A stretch of 64,000 bases of DNA from RBG-16-34-14 sp963798865. Its GTDB lineage: Bacteria > Bacteroidota > Ignavibacteria > Ignavibacteriales > Ignavibacteriaceae. The stretch covers positions 1,488,001 to 1,552,000 of the forward strand of contig CAWCVZ010000004.1 in assembly GCA_963798865.1 (NCBI GenBank), given 5' to 3'. A program made the position numbers and the translations under genes. Within the stretch, counting starts at the first letter, position 1, and the number at the start of each line of letters is the position of its first letter. The notes beneath the pieces are model-generated. The model saw nothing but the letters and a program-made list of their open reading frames with translations. It was not told where the DNA came from and did not search any database. Of the stretch, positions 28,689-37,687 are shown piece after piece.

Positions 28689-30011
28689 TTAAGAACCTTT
28701 TATTCCTTTATGATTTCTTATCCTATACAGTTCATAAATAAAAATTATTAACACAGGGATATACTCAAAAATCAAAATTAATGGATAACTTCTCCACTCT
28801 CCGTATAATTGATAGTTTAAAACTGTGAATACCGTTAAACTAATTAAGGAGGCATATATTATTCCGCTCCATTTGTGAATAAAAGGCAGTAAAACGGCCA
28901 ACCACGTTACATACCAGGGGTGAACTACCGGAGAGAAAATAAATAATAGAAAAAATGATAAATATATTTTTATTAAAAAATCTTTACGCGAAATAATTAT
29001 TAAAATGTATACTAAAGCAAAAAGAATTCCGCATATTAATCTTGTTTTCTGGTTATCGGATAAAAATGAATTCAGAATTTCAAAAATGAATCCATTGAAT
29101 GTCCAATTAATTGTATAGTTTGTTAAGGATCCAAAAACATTAGATGAGAAAGTAAATGGAATATAAAATAGCAAACATACCATCAGGGAAATTACAACAG
29201 ATTTCATTTTAGACTTATAATCTTTTTCAATTAAGAAAATTACCGGGAGAAGTAATAACCCAATTGGTTTAACACAGATTGATAAGCCGATAAAAATAAA
29301 AGAGAGTGTTTTTCTCTTTTTCAGAAAAAAAAGAATTGAAAAAATTAATAAGGATAATCCAAATCCATCTACATGAGCATCAATAAAAAACTGAAATAAA
29401 GGCAGGGGTGCGAGCACATATATTAAAATATTTTTTAACGGAAGTTTTAATTCTTTCAGGATAAAAAACAATCCCCAAATAGTAAGCAGATCAAAAAGAA
29501 ATAAAAGAATTTTTATTCCCCAGAAACTCTCTCCTCCGATTGAATAACCGATATAAAAAAGCAAAATGCTAAAAGGTGGATATATAGTTTTCATTTCGGG
29601 AAATTTTATAAGTTCGGGGAGTGTTTCTGAATGCAGATTAAATAACTCGGTGTCTGAAGGTGCATATCGGTAGGGGTTAATTCCGTTTGCCAAAACTTTT
29701 CCATCCCACACGTAACGCGTATAATCATCAGAGCCTGTTGGCTGAATAAACATTAAGCATATTCGAAGAATTATACCTAAAGCAAGGAGAGCAATAATAT
29801 AATTCTCCGGAATATGAATCTTGAAAATCCAAACGCATAAAAAAATAAAAATTATAGATGAGGAGAGATATACTATTGTGTAGTTTACTATGGGGAGGAA
29901 ATTAAAAAATAGAAACAGCGTATAAACTGAAATGTAAACAAGGAAAGGAAGTAGAAGAAATAACTTATTGGAAAATTTTTCTAGTTTTGTTGCTTGAATA
30001 TTTGATTGCAT
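28689..30011 (-). CDS. GT-C-fold membrane glycosyltransferase (GT87-like)
   Basis: 440 residues with about 10-12 transmembrane helices. The first luminal loop carries an Asp pair in GSDDYTRYVWDGKVLANGINPYRYAP (split motif, about residues 94-118), the GT-C signature seen in polyprenyl-phosphate-mannose-dependent transferases. A conserved FSPVVHPWYVTWLAVLLPF lies near the C-terminus. It should move a sugar from a lipid carrier onto an extracytoplasmic acceptor. It stands between the glycan locus and the T6SS-side genes, separated by gaps of 155 and 226 bases, so it is probably its own transcription unit. Acceptor unknown. Confidence 0.75.
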   Translation of the reverse strand: MQSNIQATKLEKFSNKLFLLLPFLVYISVYTLFLFFNFLPIVNYTIVYLSSSIIFIFLCVWIFKIHIPENYIIALLALGIILRICLMFIQPTGSDDYTRYVWDGKVLANGINPYRYAPSDTELFNLHSETLPELIKFPEMKTIYPPFSILLFYIGYSIGGESFWGIKILLFLFDLLTIWGLFFILKELKLPLKNILIYVLAPLPLFQFFIDAHVDGFGLSLLIFSILFFLKKRKTLSFIFIGLSICVKPIGLLLLPVIFLIEKDYKSKMKSVVISLMVCLLFYIPFTFSSNVFGSLTNYTINWTFNGFIFEILNSFLSDNQKTRLICGILFALVYILIIISRKDFLIKIYLSFFLLFIFSPVVHPWYVTWLAVLLPFIHKWSGIIYASLISLTVFTVLNYQLYGEWRSYPLILIFEYIPVLIIFIYELYRIRNHKGIKGS

Positions 30012-30166
30012 AAATCAAATATAAAAGAAATGAAATACACATTGGAAATGTTAAAATGCGAGTTATGGTATTTTAAATACGGTTGAGATGAAATTCTGAA
30101 GTGTTTTAGAAGAGTTTTTAATTGGAGAATTTGGGAAGGAGAAAATCTTTTTTAATACCAAAATAC

Positions 30167-32218
30167 TTACTTAAGAAGTATCATTTTTTTGCTGTCAATA
30201 AATTCATTAGCTTCAATTCTATATATATAAATTCCGCTTGAGACTTTACTGCCGGTCAAATCTGTTCCATTCCATTTTACATTTTGAAGCCCGGCATTCA
30301 GCACTTCATCTTTTATCAAACTTTTCACTTTCCTACCAAGAATATCAAATATTTCAAGCGTAACTGTGCTATTCTTTTTTAATGAAAAGTAAATGTTTGT
30401 TTCCGGGTTAAATGGATTCGGGAAATTCTGAAACAAAACATAGTCGTCAGGGAGTAAAGAAATATTTTCCGAAACATTTTTTGCAAAATCTTCTGAACCA
30501 ATAATTAATCTGAGCATTTTTTCATTTTGATTATTCATATTTACAATTGCGTTATTATTTATAAGGGAAATCGAAGATTTTTTTTCTTTATCAAGCAGCC
30601 ATATTTTAAAATTTCCCGGCAGTTGAGTTTTTTCCTCAAAGGAGAGATTAATATTTTTATTTTGATGACTTGAAGAAATCATTAAATCCCAGTAAGCACC
30701 TTCATCAGATAATGAAACAATATTCTTTGCATATTCTTTATTATCGGCAAGAATAAATAATCTGAGATCTTTTGATATTGAAGGTGGTTTAATAATATCA
30801 AATTTATCGTAACTGTCCGAAGCATTATTTTCCATTCCAACATAATTCTGAAAATCTCTTATATCAGTTAATTCTAATTTTGATTTTATCTGAACAACAA
30901 ATTCACCACTGCTAAAATTATTCGTTAAATTTTTCCCGGCATTGTTTGAAAGAGATTCCAAAGGAGGCACACCTAAATTAATAATTTGCTGTGTTGGATT
31001 ATAAACCCAATATCCATCCCAAGGAATTAAATTTGCCTGGTCAAATTCATAATCCTGAATATCAGGATTCCATCTTGCGGGAGCCTGTAAAATTAAATTG
31101 GAATTTACAATACTGCTCCATGCAACAGGAAAAGCAAATGGATTCCCTATCTGGTTCCATCCCGGCAGAATTGTAACAGTAAAAGAATTATTTGATGAAA
31201 CAGAAACCGCATTTTCAATATCGAATGGCCGACCGTTCCTATTAATTAACCAGAATGAATTCCCGGGCTGAACATCGCTAATATTGACATACTCTAGATA
31301 ACTATTAATAGAAGGATCCCATCTGAAAAGCCGCCATAATTTATTATTGTATATTCCATAGTCGTCTTCAAATAAAGAACTCAGCCGGGGATCAGAAAGA
31401 GTTAATGGAACTGATATCATCTGATAACTATTTTGCTTCAGAGCCGCCGGAAAATTTAATACAGGAATATTTACTTGTATAGATGCCGGGTTATTTGAAG
31501 GATTGTTTGTCGGATAAGTGATAGTGCTTCCATTTAACGGATCAGTAAAAACAATATAAAATTGAATGCCCCGAATGGTTGAATATTCAGGAGGAATGCT
31601 TGTGATATAATTATTCCCAGACAATGTGGCTGCGGTTTCCTGAAATAAATTTTCACCCGTTCTTCTATAGAAAAATTGATTTGTTGTATACGCCGGACCA
31701 GGTGAATTAATATTTACTGTTGTACTCCGACCAATTATTGAGGAATCAGGTAAATTAACAATTATGGATTCAACACCATTACCGACTAAAGCAACTAAAT
31801 CAGGACTGCTTGAAGAATTACTAATAATTATTAAAGTGCTTACTTTAGAACCAGCTGACGAAGGAATAAATCTAATATTAAAATTTAAAAAACTTCCGGC
31901 TTGTATTGCTGCTGGAAATTGTGGTTGATTAACAATATTAAAATCACCCTGGTCAATTCCTGAAATAGAAACACTATCTATTGTAATTATAAATGGATTA
32001 GTATTCGTAATTGTTAGAGTTAAATCAGAAAAATTATTTACGTCTATAGTTCCATAATTCAATGTGTCATCTGAAAGTGTAAGCGAAGGGATTTCACCAA
32101 CTCCTGTTAAAAATACTGAATCAGGACTGCTTGCTGAGCTGCTCGTAATAATTAAATAACCGGCTCTAACACCGGGATTAATGAGGTTTAAACCTGATTT
32201 GTAAAATTCTATTTTCAT
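30167..32218 (-). CDS. C-terminal half of SBBP/ASH-domain T9SS protein (frameshift-separated)
   Basis: This 683-residue frame overlaps the end of the next one (32178-34025) and continues its domains. It begins in the middle of an ASH (choice-of-anchor D) repeat (YLIITSSSASSPDSVFLTG), then has another full ASH repeat (LNYGTIDVNNFSDLTLTITN), a long beta-rich region, and a type A T9SS domain (FQNFPNPFNPETNIYFSL, SSGIYIYRIEANEF, KKMILLK). Removing one base near 32178-32190 gives one 1285-residue protein. It is probably a surface adhesin-like or structural protein. The start Met of this frame is an artefact. Confidence 0.85.
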   Translation of the reverse strand: MKIEFYKSGLNLINPGVRAGYLIITSSSASSPDSVFLTGVGEIPSLTLSDDTLNYGTIDVNNFSDLTLTITNTNPFIITIDSVSISGIDQGDFNIVNQPQFPAAIQAGSFLNFNIRFIPSSAGSKVSTLIIISNSSSSPDLVALVGNGVESIIVNLPDSSIIGRSTTVNINSPGPAYTTNQFFYRRTGENLFQETAATLSGNNYITSIPPEYSTIRGIQFYIVFTDPLNGSTITYPTNNPSNNPASIQVNIPVLNFPAALKQNSYQMISVPLTLSDPRLSSLFEDDYGIYNNKLWRLFRWDPSINSYLEYVNISDVQPGNSFWLINRNGRPFDIENAVSVSSNNSFTVTILPGWNQIGNPFAFPVAWSSIVNSNLILQAPARWNPDIQDYEFDQANLIPWDGYWVYNPTQQIINLGVPPLESLSNNAGKNLTNNFSSGEFVVQIKSKLELTDIRDFQNYVGMENNASDSYDKFDIIKPPSISKDLRLFILADNKEYAKNIVSLSDEGAYWDLMISSSHQNKNINLSFEEKTQLPGNFKIWLLDKEKKSSISLINNNAIVNMNNQNEKMLRLIIGSEDFAKNVSENISLLPDDYVLFQNFPNPFNPETNIYFSLKKNSTVTLEIFDILGRKVKSLIKDEVLNAGLQNVKWNGTDLTGSKVSSGIYIYRIEANEFIDSKKMILLK

Positions 32219-34025
32219 CAGGATGTATTGTATCCGGAAGAACCTGATTAATTAGTTTAAATTCACTGTTAGTAATTTGTAAATTGGAAATATCAATATC
32301 AATTGAACTAAGATTTGTAATCGTAAGGTTTAGATCTGTAGAATCAGGAATTTGAACTGTTCCAAAGTTCATTGAATCAGACGACAATGTAATAAAGGGA
32401 AGACTCCCTGTACCTGACAGAAAAACTGTATCAGGACTGGTTGGAGCATCACTTTCAATAATCAGATATGCATTCTTCAAGCCAGTGCTTAAAGGAGAAA
32501 ATTGCAAATCAACATTTACAGATTGCTGGGCAGAAATTATTTGTGGGAAACCTGTTACAATTGAAAAATCTGCTGCATCAGGGCCAGACAATGTTACACT
32601 CTGCAAAAATAAATCAGCAGCTTTTGTATTTGAAAATGACAAAGTATTTGTTACGCTTCCACCAACCTCAACTATACCAAAATCTAATGGATTTATGCCT
32701 GGAACTAAATCAGGTGCCGGCAGCTTTCCTATAATAATATCCTGGGTTTGCAAAGTAAGACTATAATATGAACCCGACATAACTATATCTCCATTTGCAT
32801 CATTTCTAATTCCTCCAGGAAATCCATATGAAGGAGATGTTGCAATAGGTTTATTCCAAAGTATCTTTCCATCTTTACTATATCTCTCCACCACAATGCT
32901 ATTGCTTTCCGTTTGCGGAGTATAAATAGAACCTATAACAGAAATATTTCCTGCCTTATCAAGAGATATTCCGCTGCCAAGAGTTTCATCGGGAAGACTA
33001 TCCTGCCTTGCCCATATTGGATTGCCAAGCTGATCATACTTTGCAACAAATATATCTGTGGAACCAACAGGAGTTAAAGTAATATTACCGCCGAATGAAG
33101 CTGTTTCTCTAAAATGACCCACAACGAAAATTTCATCATTATCATTTACAGTAACTGCACCCCCCTGATCATTATTATTATTAAAGCCTGCCTGGCGAAC
33201 CCAGTTAAAAACTCCGTTTGAACTGTACTTAGCTAAGAAAGCATCACCGCCGGGATCAGCAACTGTAGTTACGCTTTGAGAAAATGTAACAGAGTCAGCT
33301 GCACACCCGACAACAAAAACATCATTAGTACTATTCACAGCAATACCATATCCACTGCTGTTATAATTTGGCCCGCTTGCCACCGCTGCCCATTGAAATA
33401 TTCCCTGTGAGCTATATTTTAGAGTAAGAATTAAAACAGGTACCGGAATTGCGCCAAAACTTTGAGACTGCCCTGTTACTAAAATATTATTCAGATGATC
33501 GGTTGTTATATCAAACCCGTATTCATATCCTCCTTGATCTCCGAAATTTGTTACCCATAGTATTGAGCCACTGGGAGAATATTTTGCAATGAATATATCG
33601 GAATTACCATTTGAGAGCACCGATAAAGAATCAAAAAATGCACGCCCTCCAAAGGTGCCTGTTATAACTATATTATTCTGATTATCAACTGCAACTGCAT
33701 AACCACGGTCATAATCGGAACCCCCGGCACTCTTTGCCCATATCACATCACCATTTGAATTAAATTTGGCGACAAAAATATCAATCGAACCTTGTGAAGC
33801 CGTTAATTGAAATGTGCCAAAGGAAATTGTATTCTCAAAAGAACCTGTTGCAATAATATTTCCTGCATTATCTATGGCGACATCATACGAACCATCATTG
33901 CCGGTTCCGCCGAAATTTTTTGCCCAGGTAAAATCCGGAGCCGTAGATTGAGCAACAAGTTCCTGCTGAATAAACAGCTGAAAAAGAATTAACAATATGA
34001 ATGCATTAGAAAACTTTTTTAACAT
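32178..34025 (-). CDS. N-terminal half of SBBP-repeat/ASH-domain T9SS protein (frameshifted)
   Basis: Signal peptide (1-25, ending ELVAQ). Then about seven SBBP-type beta-propeller repeats of 50-60 residues, each with variations on DIFVAKYxxxGxxxWA and GNIIxTGxF, covering about 30-440. An ASH repeat follows (LDFGIVEVGGSVTNTLSFSN) and a second one starts near 540. The frame stops at 32178 inside that second repeat because of an extra base. The protein is long, repetitive and secreted; the SBBP fold may bind a glycan or protein ligand. It lies next to the T6SS accessory genes but has no visible link to them. Confidence 0.87.
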   Translation of the reverse strand: MLKKFSNAFILLILFQLFIQQELVAQSTAPDFTWAKNFGGTGNDGSYDVAIDNAGNIIATGSFENTISFGTFQLTASQGSIDIFVAKFNSNGDVIWAKSAGGSDYDRGYAVAVDNQNNIVITGTFGGRAFFDSLSVLSNGNSDIFIAKYSPSGSILWVTNFGDQGGYEYGFDITTDHLNNILVTGQSQSFGAIPVPVLILTLKYSSQGIFQWAAVASGPNYNSSGYGIAVNSTNDVFVVGCAADSVTFSQSVTTVADPGGDAFLAKYSSNGVFNWVRQAGFNNNNDQGGAVTVNDNDEIFVVGHFRETASFGGNITLTPVGSTDIFVAKYDQLGNPIWARQDSLPDETLGSGISLDKAGNISVIGSIYTPQTESNSIVVERYSKDGKILWNKPIATSPSYGFPGGIRNDANGDIVMSGSYYSLTLQTQDIIIGKLPAPDLVPGINPLDFGIVEVGGSVTNTLSFSNTKAADLFLQSVTLSGPDAADFSIVTGFPQIISAQQSVNVDLQFSPLSTGLKNAYLIIESDAPTSPDTVFLSGTGSLPFITLSSDSMNFGTVQIPDSTDLNLTITNLSSIDIDISNLQITNSEFKLINQVLPDTIHPDENRILQIRFKPH

Positions 34026-34054
34026 TTTATCACCAAAAATTCTTTTAAAGTTTG

Positions 34055-35131
34055 TTAAAATGATAATCCCAACCCGGCACCGATTTCAAAATTGGAAAGG
34101 TTTGATTCGGAACTTGTAACCCCGATTAAATATTTTAAAAACACCGGTATTCTCAAATTAGAAGAAACCATAAATTCCGGGTTAACACCAATTCCAAATA
34201 ATTTATATCCTGAAAAGAATGAAACAGTCTTTTCAAAAATTGTTGAGAACAATTCATAAGTAAGCTTTACATTTGAGGATAATTTTTGAGAGTAGGAAAG
34301 ATTTATATAAAACTGGTTTGGGTTAACTTTTTCATTATTCAATACAGCGTAAATTCCCTGAAGCTCATCTAAACCTATATTCCGGTAAAGAGCAAAAATT
34401 GAGAGATAATCAAAACCAAAATATTTTCTGTACATTAAGTCAGAAATTATTCTTGCGCCTGACGAAAATATTTTCTCACCATCAAGTTCATCTGTGCCGT
34501 AAAAAATTCCTGTAATATCCCCAGTAAGCGTTGAAGTCTGATTTATTTTCATATCAAAACCAGCAGTAGCTGATATTTCATTTGAAGGTTTATACTTTGC
34601 AGGATTTTCTTTTAACGGCTGATACTCCCCTTTTATCTGGTATGATAAACCTGTCCCGATAACAAAATTATCTGAAAGAGCATTAAACCATGTTGCACCA
34701 AAAAAAATATTTGTACCCTGCCCGAAGCCAGGAGTTTTCAGGTTAAACAAATCACGGCTAATAACCTGAGAAGTTAAAAATTCTTCCTGATTTAATTTTG
34801 TTTTACCGCTGGGAATATTTATTCCTCCGTTTAATGATAAATTAATTTTAGGCAACGTATGCTTAGCCAGAAGCTGAATATCTGAAAGTCCGCTTAAATC
34901 ATTTACATCTCCCTGCACAGATGCATATTTGGAACTAAGCATAAAATTTGTGTTGACAGCTGGACTATAATTAATGGAAAGAATATTTGATAATTCTGAG
35001 AAATCAGAGTTATTTGTAACGTTCCAATTTTCATAAAACGTATAGAAATTAATATTTACAATTTTGTTTGTCTGGGCAAATCCATTAATTGTAAAAGTAA
35101 AAGCAATAGTAACAATGTAAAATAATTTCAT
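34055..35131 (-). CDS. Outer-membrane beta-barrel protein, unknown function
   Basis: 358 residues with a signal peptide (MKLFYIVTIAFTFTINGFAQ). The mature chain has regularly spaced amphipathic strands with aromatic girdle residues and ends in LGLSF, a typical outer-membrane insertion signal. No enzyme motif is visible. It follows the TPR/CsgG-like lipoprotein by 41 bases and may be co-transcribed with the end of the T6SS accessory block. I do not recognise the family. Confidence 0.7.
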   Translation of the reverse strand: MKLFYIVTIAFTFTINGFAQTNKIVNINFYTFYENWNVTNNSDFSELSNILSINYSPAVNTNFMLSSKYASVQGDVNDLSGLSDIQLLAKHTLPKINLSLNGGINIPSGKTKLNQEEFLTSQVISRDLFNLKTPGFGQGTNIFFGATWFNALSDNFVIGTGLSYQIKGEYQPLKENPAKYKPSNEISATAGFDMKINQTSTLTGDITGIFYGTDELDGEKIFSSGARIISDLMYRKYFGFDYLSIFALYRNIGLDELQGIYAVLNNEKVNPNQFYINLSYSQKLSSNVKLTYELFSTIFEKTVSFFSGYKLFGIGVNPEFMVSSNLRIPVFLKYLIGVTSSESNLSNFEIGAGLGLSF

Positions 35132-35172
35132 TTAAACTCCTTGAAATAAAAAGAAGCTCTGGATAATATTTT

Positions 35173-36477
35173 TTAATTTGATGGAGGTGGCGGCGGGGGT
35201 TCCGGAAGAGTAAGTTCTAATCCCTGATCCTGTGCCGGATTACGGCTGTCAATTCCCTGAACAAAATTTGAAGTAATATTATTTCCAAGGTTCTGCTGCC
35301 TGTTGCTAACAATATTTATTGCAGCCTGTTCCTTAATTACCGGATCATTTGTTCGCAATGATGTTACAAGCTGTTCCTTTGGACCGCCGCTTTTTCCGAT
35401 TGACTGAGTAGATTCTACTTTACCTCCGGCAGCATTAAAGTTAGGATCAATTTCAACTGCATTTTTAAAAAAAGATTCTGCTTCTTTAAAGTTCCCGGCA
35501 TCCTCCTGAACAAGACCTTTTGAATAAGAAAGGAAAGCTTCAAGGTTTTGAGTTGGTATGTAAGCAATATCTTCTTTTTCCTCCTGGGTTAATTCAATTC
35601 CGTTTTTATCCAGAAAAGAAAACACAACTCTTTTTTGAAGTTCAAATAAATCTTTAAGGTTACCGGAAGTATTAACCATAGATTTTTGTTCACTGGTTTG
35701 AACATCCCACGAACCGAGATTAATTTTAAATTCCTTCTTTTCTGTAATATCATAATCTCCTGAAACAATTGTTCCCGCTCTCAATAACTTTCCTGCTCTT
35801 GGAGCAGTTGATTGATTAACTCCTGAAGACTGGCTGAACTTTAATTCATCAATCACCGCCTGTATTCTTATCCTCTCAAGGATGGTGAGGTTTTTTACTT
35901 TTGCAAGATCAACACTTATCATTTCGCTAAATCCCCTGCTGAGAGGGACATAATCTTCATTAACACCATGATACATCAATGGAAAAACTGCGAGAGTATT
36001 CGGGGAAACATTTTCAGTAGAGAGTTGGCCTTCTTCCTTCGCAAGAGAATCAACTTCAGAATAAATTTTTTGCCTTTTCAACCATAAATATCTTCCTTCA
36101 AGTAGTTCCCTGTAGGGGGAATCCATAGGGACCTGATCAAATTTTTGATAATAACTTACTGCATCTGCAGATTTATTTGAAAACTCCAGGTTCAGCCCTT
36201 TATATAATAATAAAGCAGGATCAGAAGAGTTTTCACTCAAGGCTTTATCAATGTAATACCTGGCTTTTTCATTTTCTTTTGACTGCATATAATATATACC
36301 GAGGTTTTTCATTGCTTCAAAATCATGAGGATCTTTATTAATCCTGTCAGTCCACTCATTAACCTGGATTTTATTAAGCTCAGGATCATCCATAAGCGAT
36401 CCTGAAGAGCAGGATGTGAATAACAAACTTCCACAAATAAGAAGTATGTAACAGATTATTATAAATATTTTTTTCAA
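35173..36477 (-). CDS. TPR lipoprotein with CsgG/TolB-like domain
   Basis: An in-frame ATG at 36531 gives 452 residues, but a TTG start at 36477 with an AAAGGA site gives a clean lipoprotein signal (MKKIFIIICYILLICGSLLF, then TSCSSG) and is preferred (434 residues). TPR repeats cover about 35-120. A CsgG-like domain follows (LAVFPLMYHGVNEDYVPLSRG, ISVDLAKVKNLTILERIRIQ, RAGKLLRAGTIVSGDYD). Another TPR unit lies near 340-380, and the tail is proline-rich (EPPPPPPSN). CsgG-like proteins assemble at the outer membrane or sense envelope state. It pairs with the related gene at 36632-37636. Confidence 0.75.
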   Translation of the reverse strand: MKKIFIIICYILLICGSLLFTSCSSGSLMDDPELNKIQVNEWTDRINKDPHDFEAMKNLGIYYMQSKENEKARYYIDKALSENSSDPALLLYKGLNLEFSNKSADAVSYYQKFDQVPMDSPYRELLEGRYLWLKRQKIYSEVDSLAKEEGQLSTENVSPNTLAVFPLMYHGVNEDYVPLSRGFSEMISVDLAKVKNLTILERIRIQAVIDELKFSQSSGVNQSTAPRAGKLLRAGTIVSGDYDITEKKEFKINLGSWDVQTSEQKSMVNTSGNLKDLFELQKRVVFSFLDKNGIELTQEEKEDIAYIPTQNLEAFLSYSKGLVQEDAGNFKEAESFFKNAVEIDPNFNAAGGKVESTQSIGKSGGPKEQLVTSLRTNDPVIKEQAAINIVSNRQQNLGNNITSNFVQGIDSRNPAQDQGLELTLPEPPPPPPSN

Positions 36478-36525
36478 GGTTAATCCTTTTTGTTTCGTAT
36501 AATACACAGCTTGGATGAAAAATGA

Positions 36526-36565
36526 ATGCATGAATGCATGATTGCATGTTTGCTTGATTGCATGA
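36526..36565. repeat. Five degenerate 8-bp tandem repeats around TGCATGA
   Basis: Consecutive octamers of the form (A/T)TGCATGA, with copies differing at one or two positions. They sit 50-90 bases upstream of the preferred TTG start at 36477 and overlap the alternative ATG-started reading frame. Embedded ATGCAT palindromes could be protein sites, or the tract may be a slippage-prone microsatellite. Confidence 0.6.
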
Positions 36566-36631
36566 GCACATCCATCAACTTAACTATGATTCATGCAACT
36601 AATCGATCAAACTATTTTTTTCACAAATACT

Positions 36632-37636
36632 TTAAAGGTACGGCTCAATGCTTTCAGCTTTAAGTTTAGCTTTTTCATAATCAGGTGAAAATCTTAAAGC
36701 TTCCTGGAATTTTGCATATGCATTTTTGTAATCTTCTTTCTCCAGGAAATTCAAACCAATTGAATAAGCAAGAATTGCATCAAGAGAGGGCGGCTGGGTA
36801 ACTTCAGAAACTTTATCATCTTTAAGGGTTACATTAATTTTTTCAGAAATTTTTTCTGATAGTTTATCAACCAGATCAAAAACTTCATCAGCTTCACCTT
36901 TAATTTCATCAGTAAGGAGTATCTCACCTGTTTCAACTTTAACTAGTCTTCCTCCAAGCCATATCTTATCATCATTAATAATAAAGCTGCCTAATAAAAC
37001 TGTTTGAGCCCCGAGTAATTTCCCGGCTCGCACTGCCCCTTCCATATTATATTTATCCTGCAGTTTCATTTCATCCAGTATCCACTGAATCCTTTCTCTT
37101 TCAACGACTTTTAAACCGCTGGAATTATTTAAGCGGGTTATCAGCAAATCAGCAAAGCCCTGTTCCATAGGATCGTATTGAGCTTTTTTATCAATCGAAC
37201 GATTCTTAAAATCAATTATAGCCATTGTCTTCATTCCGGGATCCGGTCGTTCGACTGTGTAAGAATCAGATAATTCCTTTCTCGATTCATAATAAAGTTT
37301 CATAAAAACAGGCGGTTCATAATCAGGATTGAATTCAACAGCAGGAGGCTCAAGCCCAAGTAGTTTTTTTATTGATCCTTTGGCTTCATCATACAAACCT
37401 TTTGCTGTATATGATCTGCCAAGATATCTTAATGCATCTTTTTTTGTTTCTGCATCTACAGAATTATCAGTTGAAATTTTATTTAAAATCTCTATAGCAT
37501 CATCAAACTGTGCCGATTTGTAATATTGTTTTGCTTTTTCCAGTTCTTCTTTTTGTGTTTGAGAAAAACATGTAATAAAAAAAAGCAGGGACAATACAAA
37601 AATAAAATTACAGCAGCGTGTTACTTGTTGAACCAT
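36632..37636 (-). CDS. TPR protein with CsgG/TolB-like domain
   Basis: 334 residues. Signal peptide-like start (CNFIFVLSLLFFITCFSQ). N-terminal TPRs (about 30-110, EELEKAKQYYKSAQFDDAIEIL), a CsgG-like core (about 130-260: TMAIIDFKNRSIDKKAQYDP, LLITRLNNSSGLKVVERERI, VRAGKLLGAQTVLLGSFI), then a final TPR (YSIGLNFLEKEDYKNAYAKF). It follows the kinase by 51 bases and shares its architecture with the next gene. The pair may report on or stabilise the envelope part of the T6SS; this is inferred only from position. Confidence 0.75.
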   Translation of the reverse strand: MVQQVTRCCNFIFVLSLLFFITCFSQTQKEELEKAKQYYKSAQFDDAIEILNKISTDNSVDAETKKDALRYLGRSYTAKGLYDEAKGSIKKLLGLEPPAVEFNPDYEPPVFMKLYYESRKELSDSYTVERPDPGMKTMAIIDFKNRSIDKKAQYDPMEQGFADLLITRLNNSSGLKVVERERIQWILDEMKLQDKYNMEGAVRAGKLLGAQTVLLGSFIINDDKIWLGGRLVKVETGEILLTDEIKGEADEVFDLVDKLSEKISEKINVTLKDDKVSEVTQPPSLDAILAYSIGLNFLEKEDYKNAYAKFQEALRFSPDYEKAKLKAESIEPYL

Positions 37637-37687
37637 ATAATTAGCCTCCTTAATTCATAAATTATTCTTAAAAACTTTACAACTACT

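Noticed and set aside
36526..36565. CRISPR array
   Set aside because: Units are 8 bases with no spacers and no cas genes nearby.
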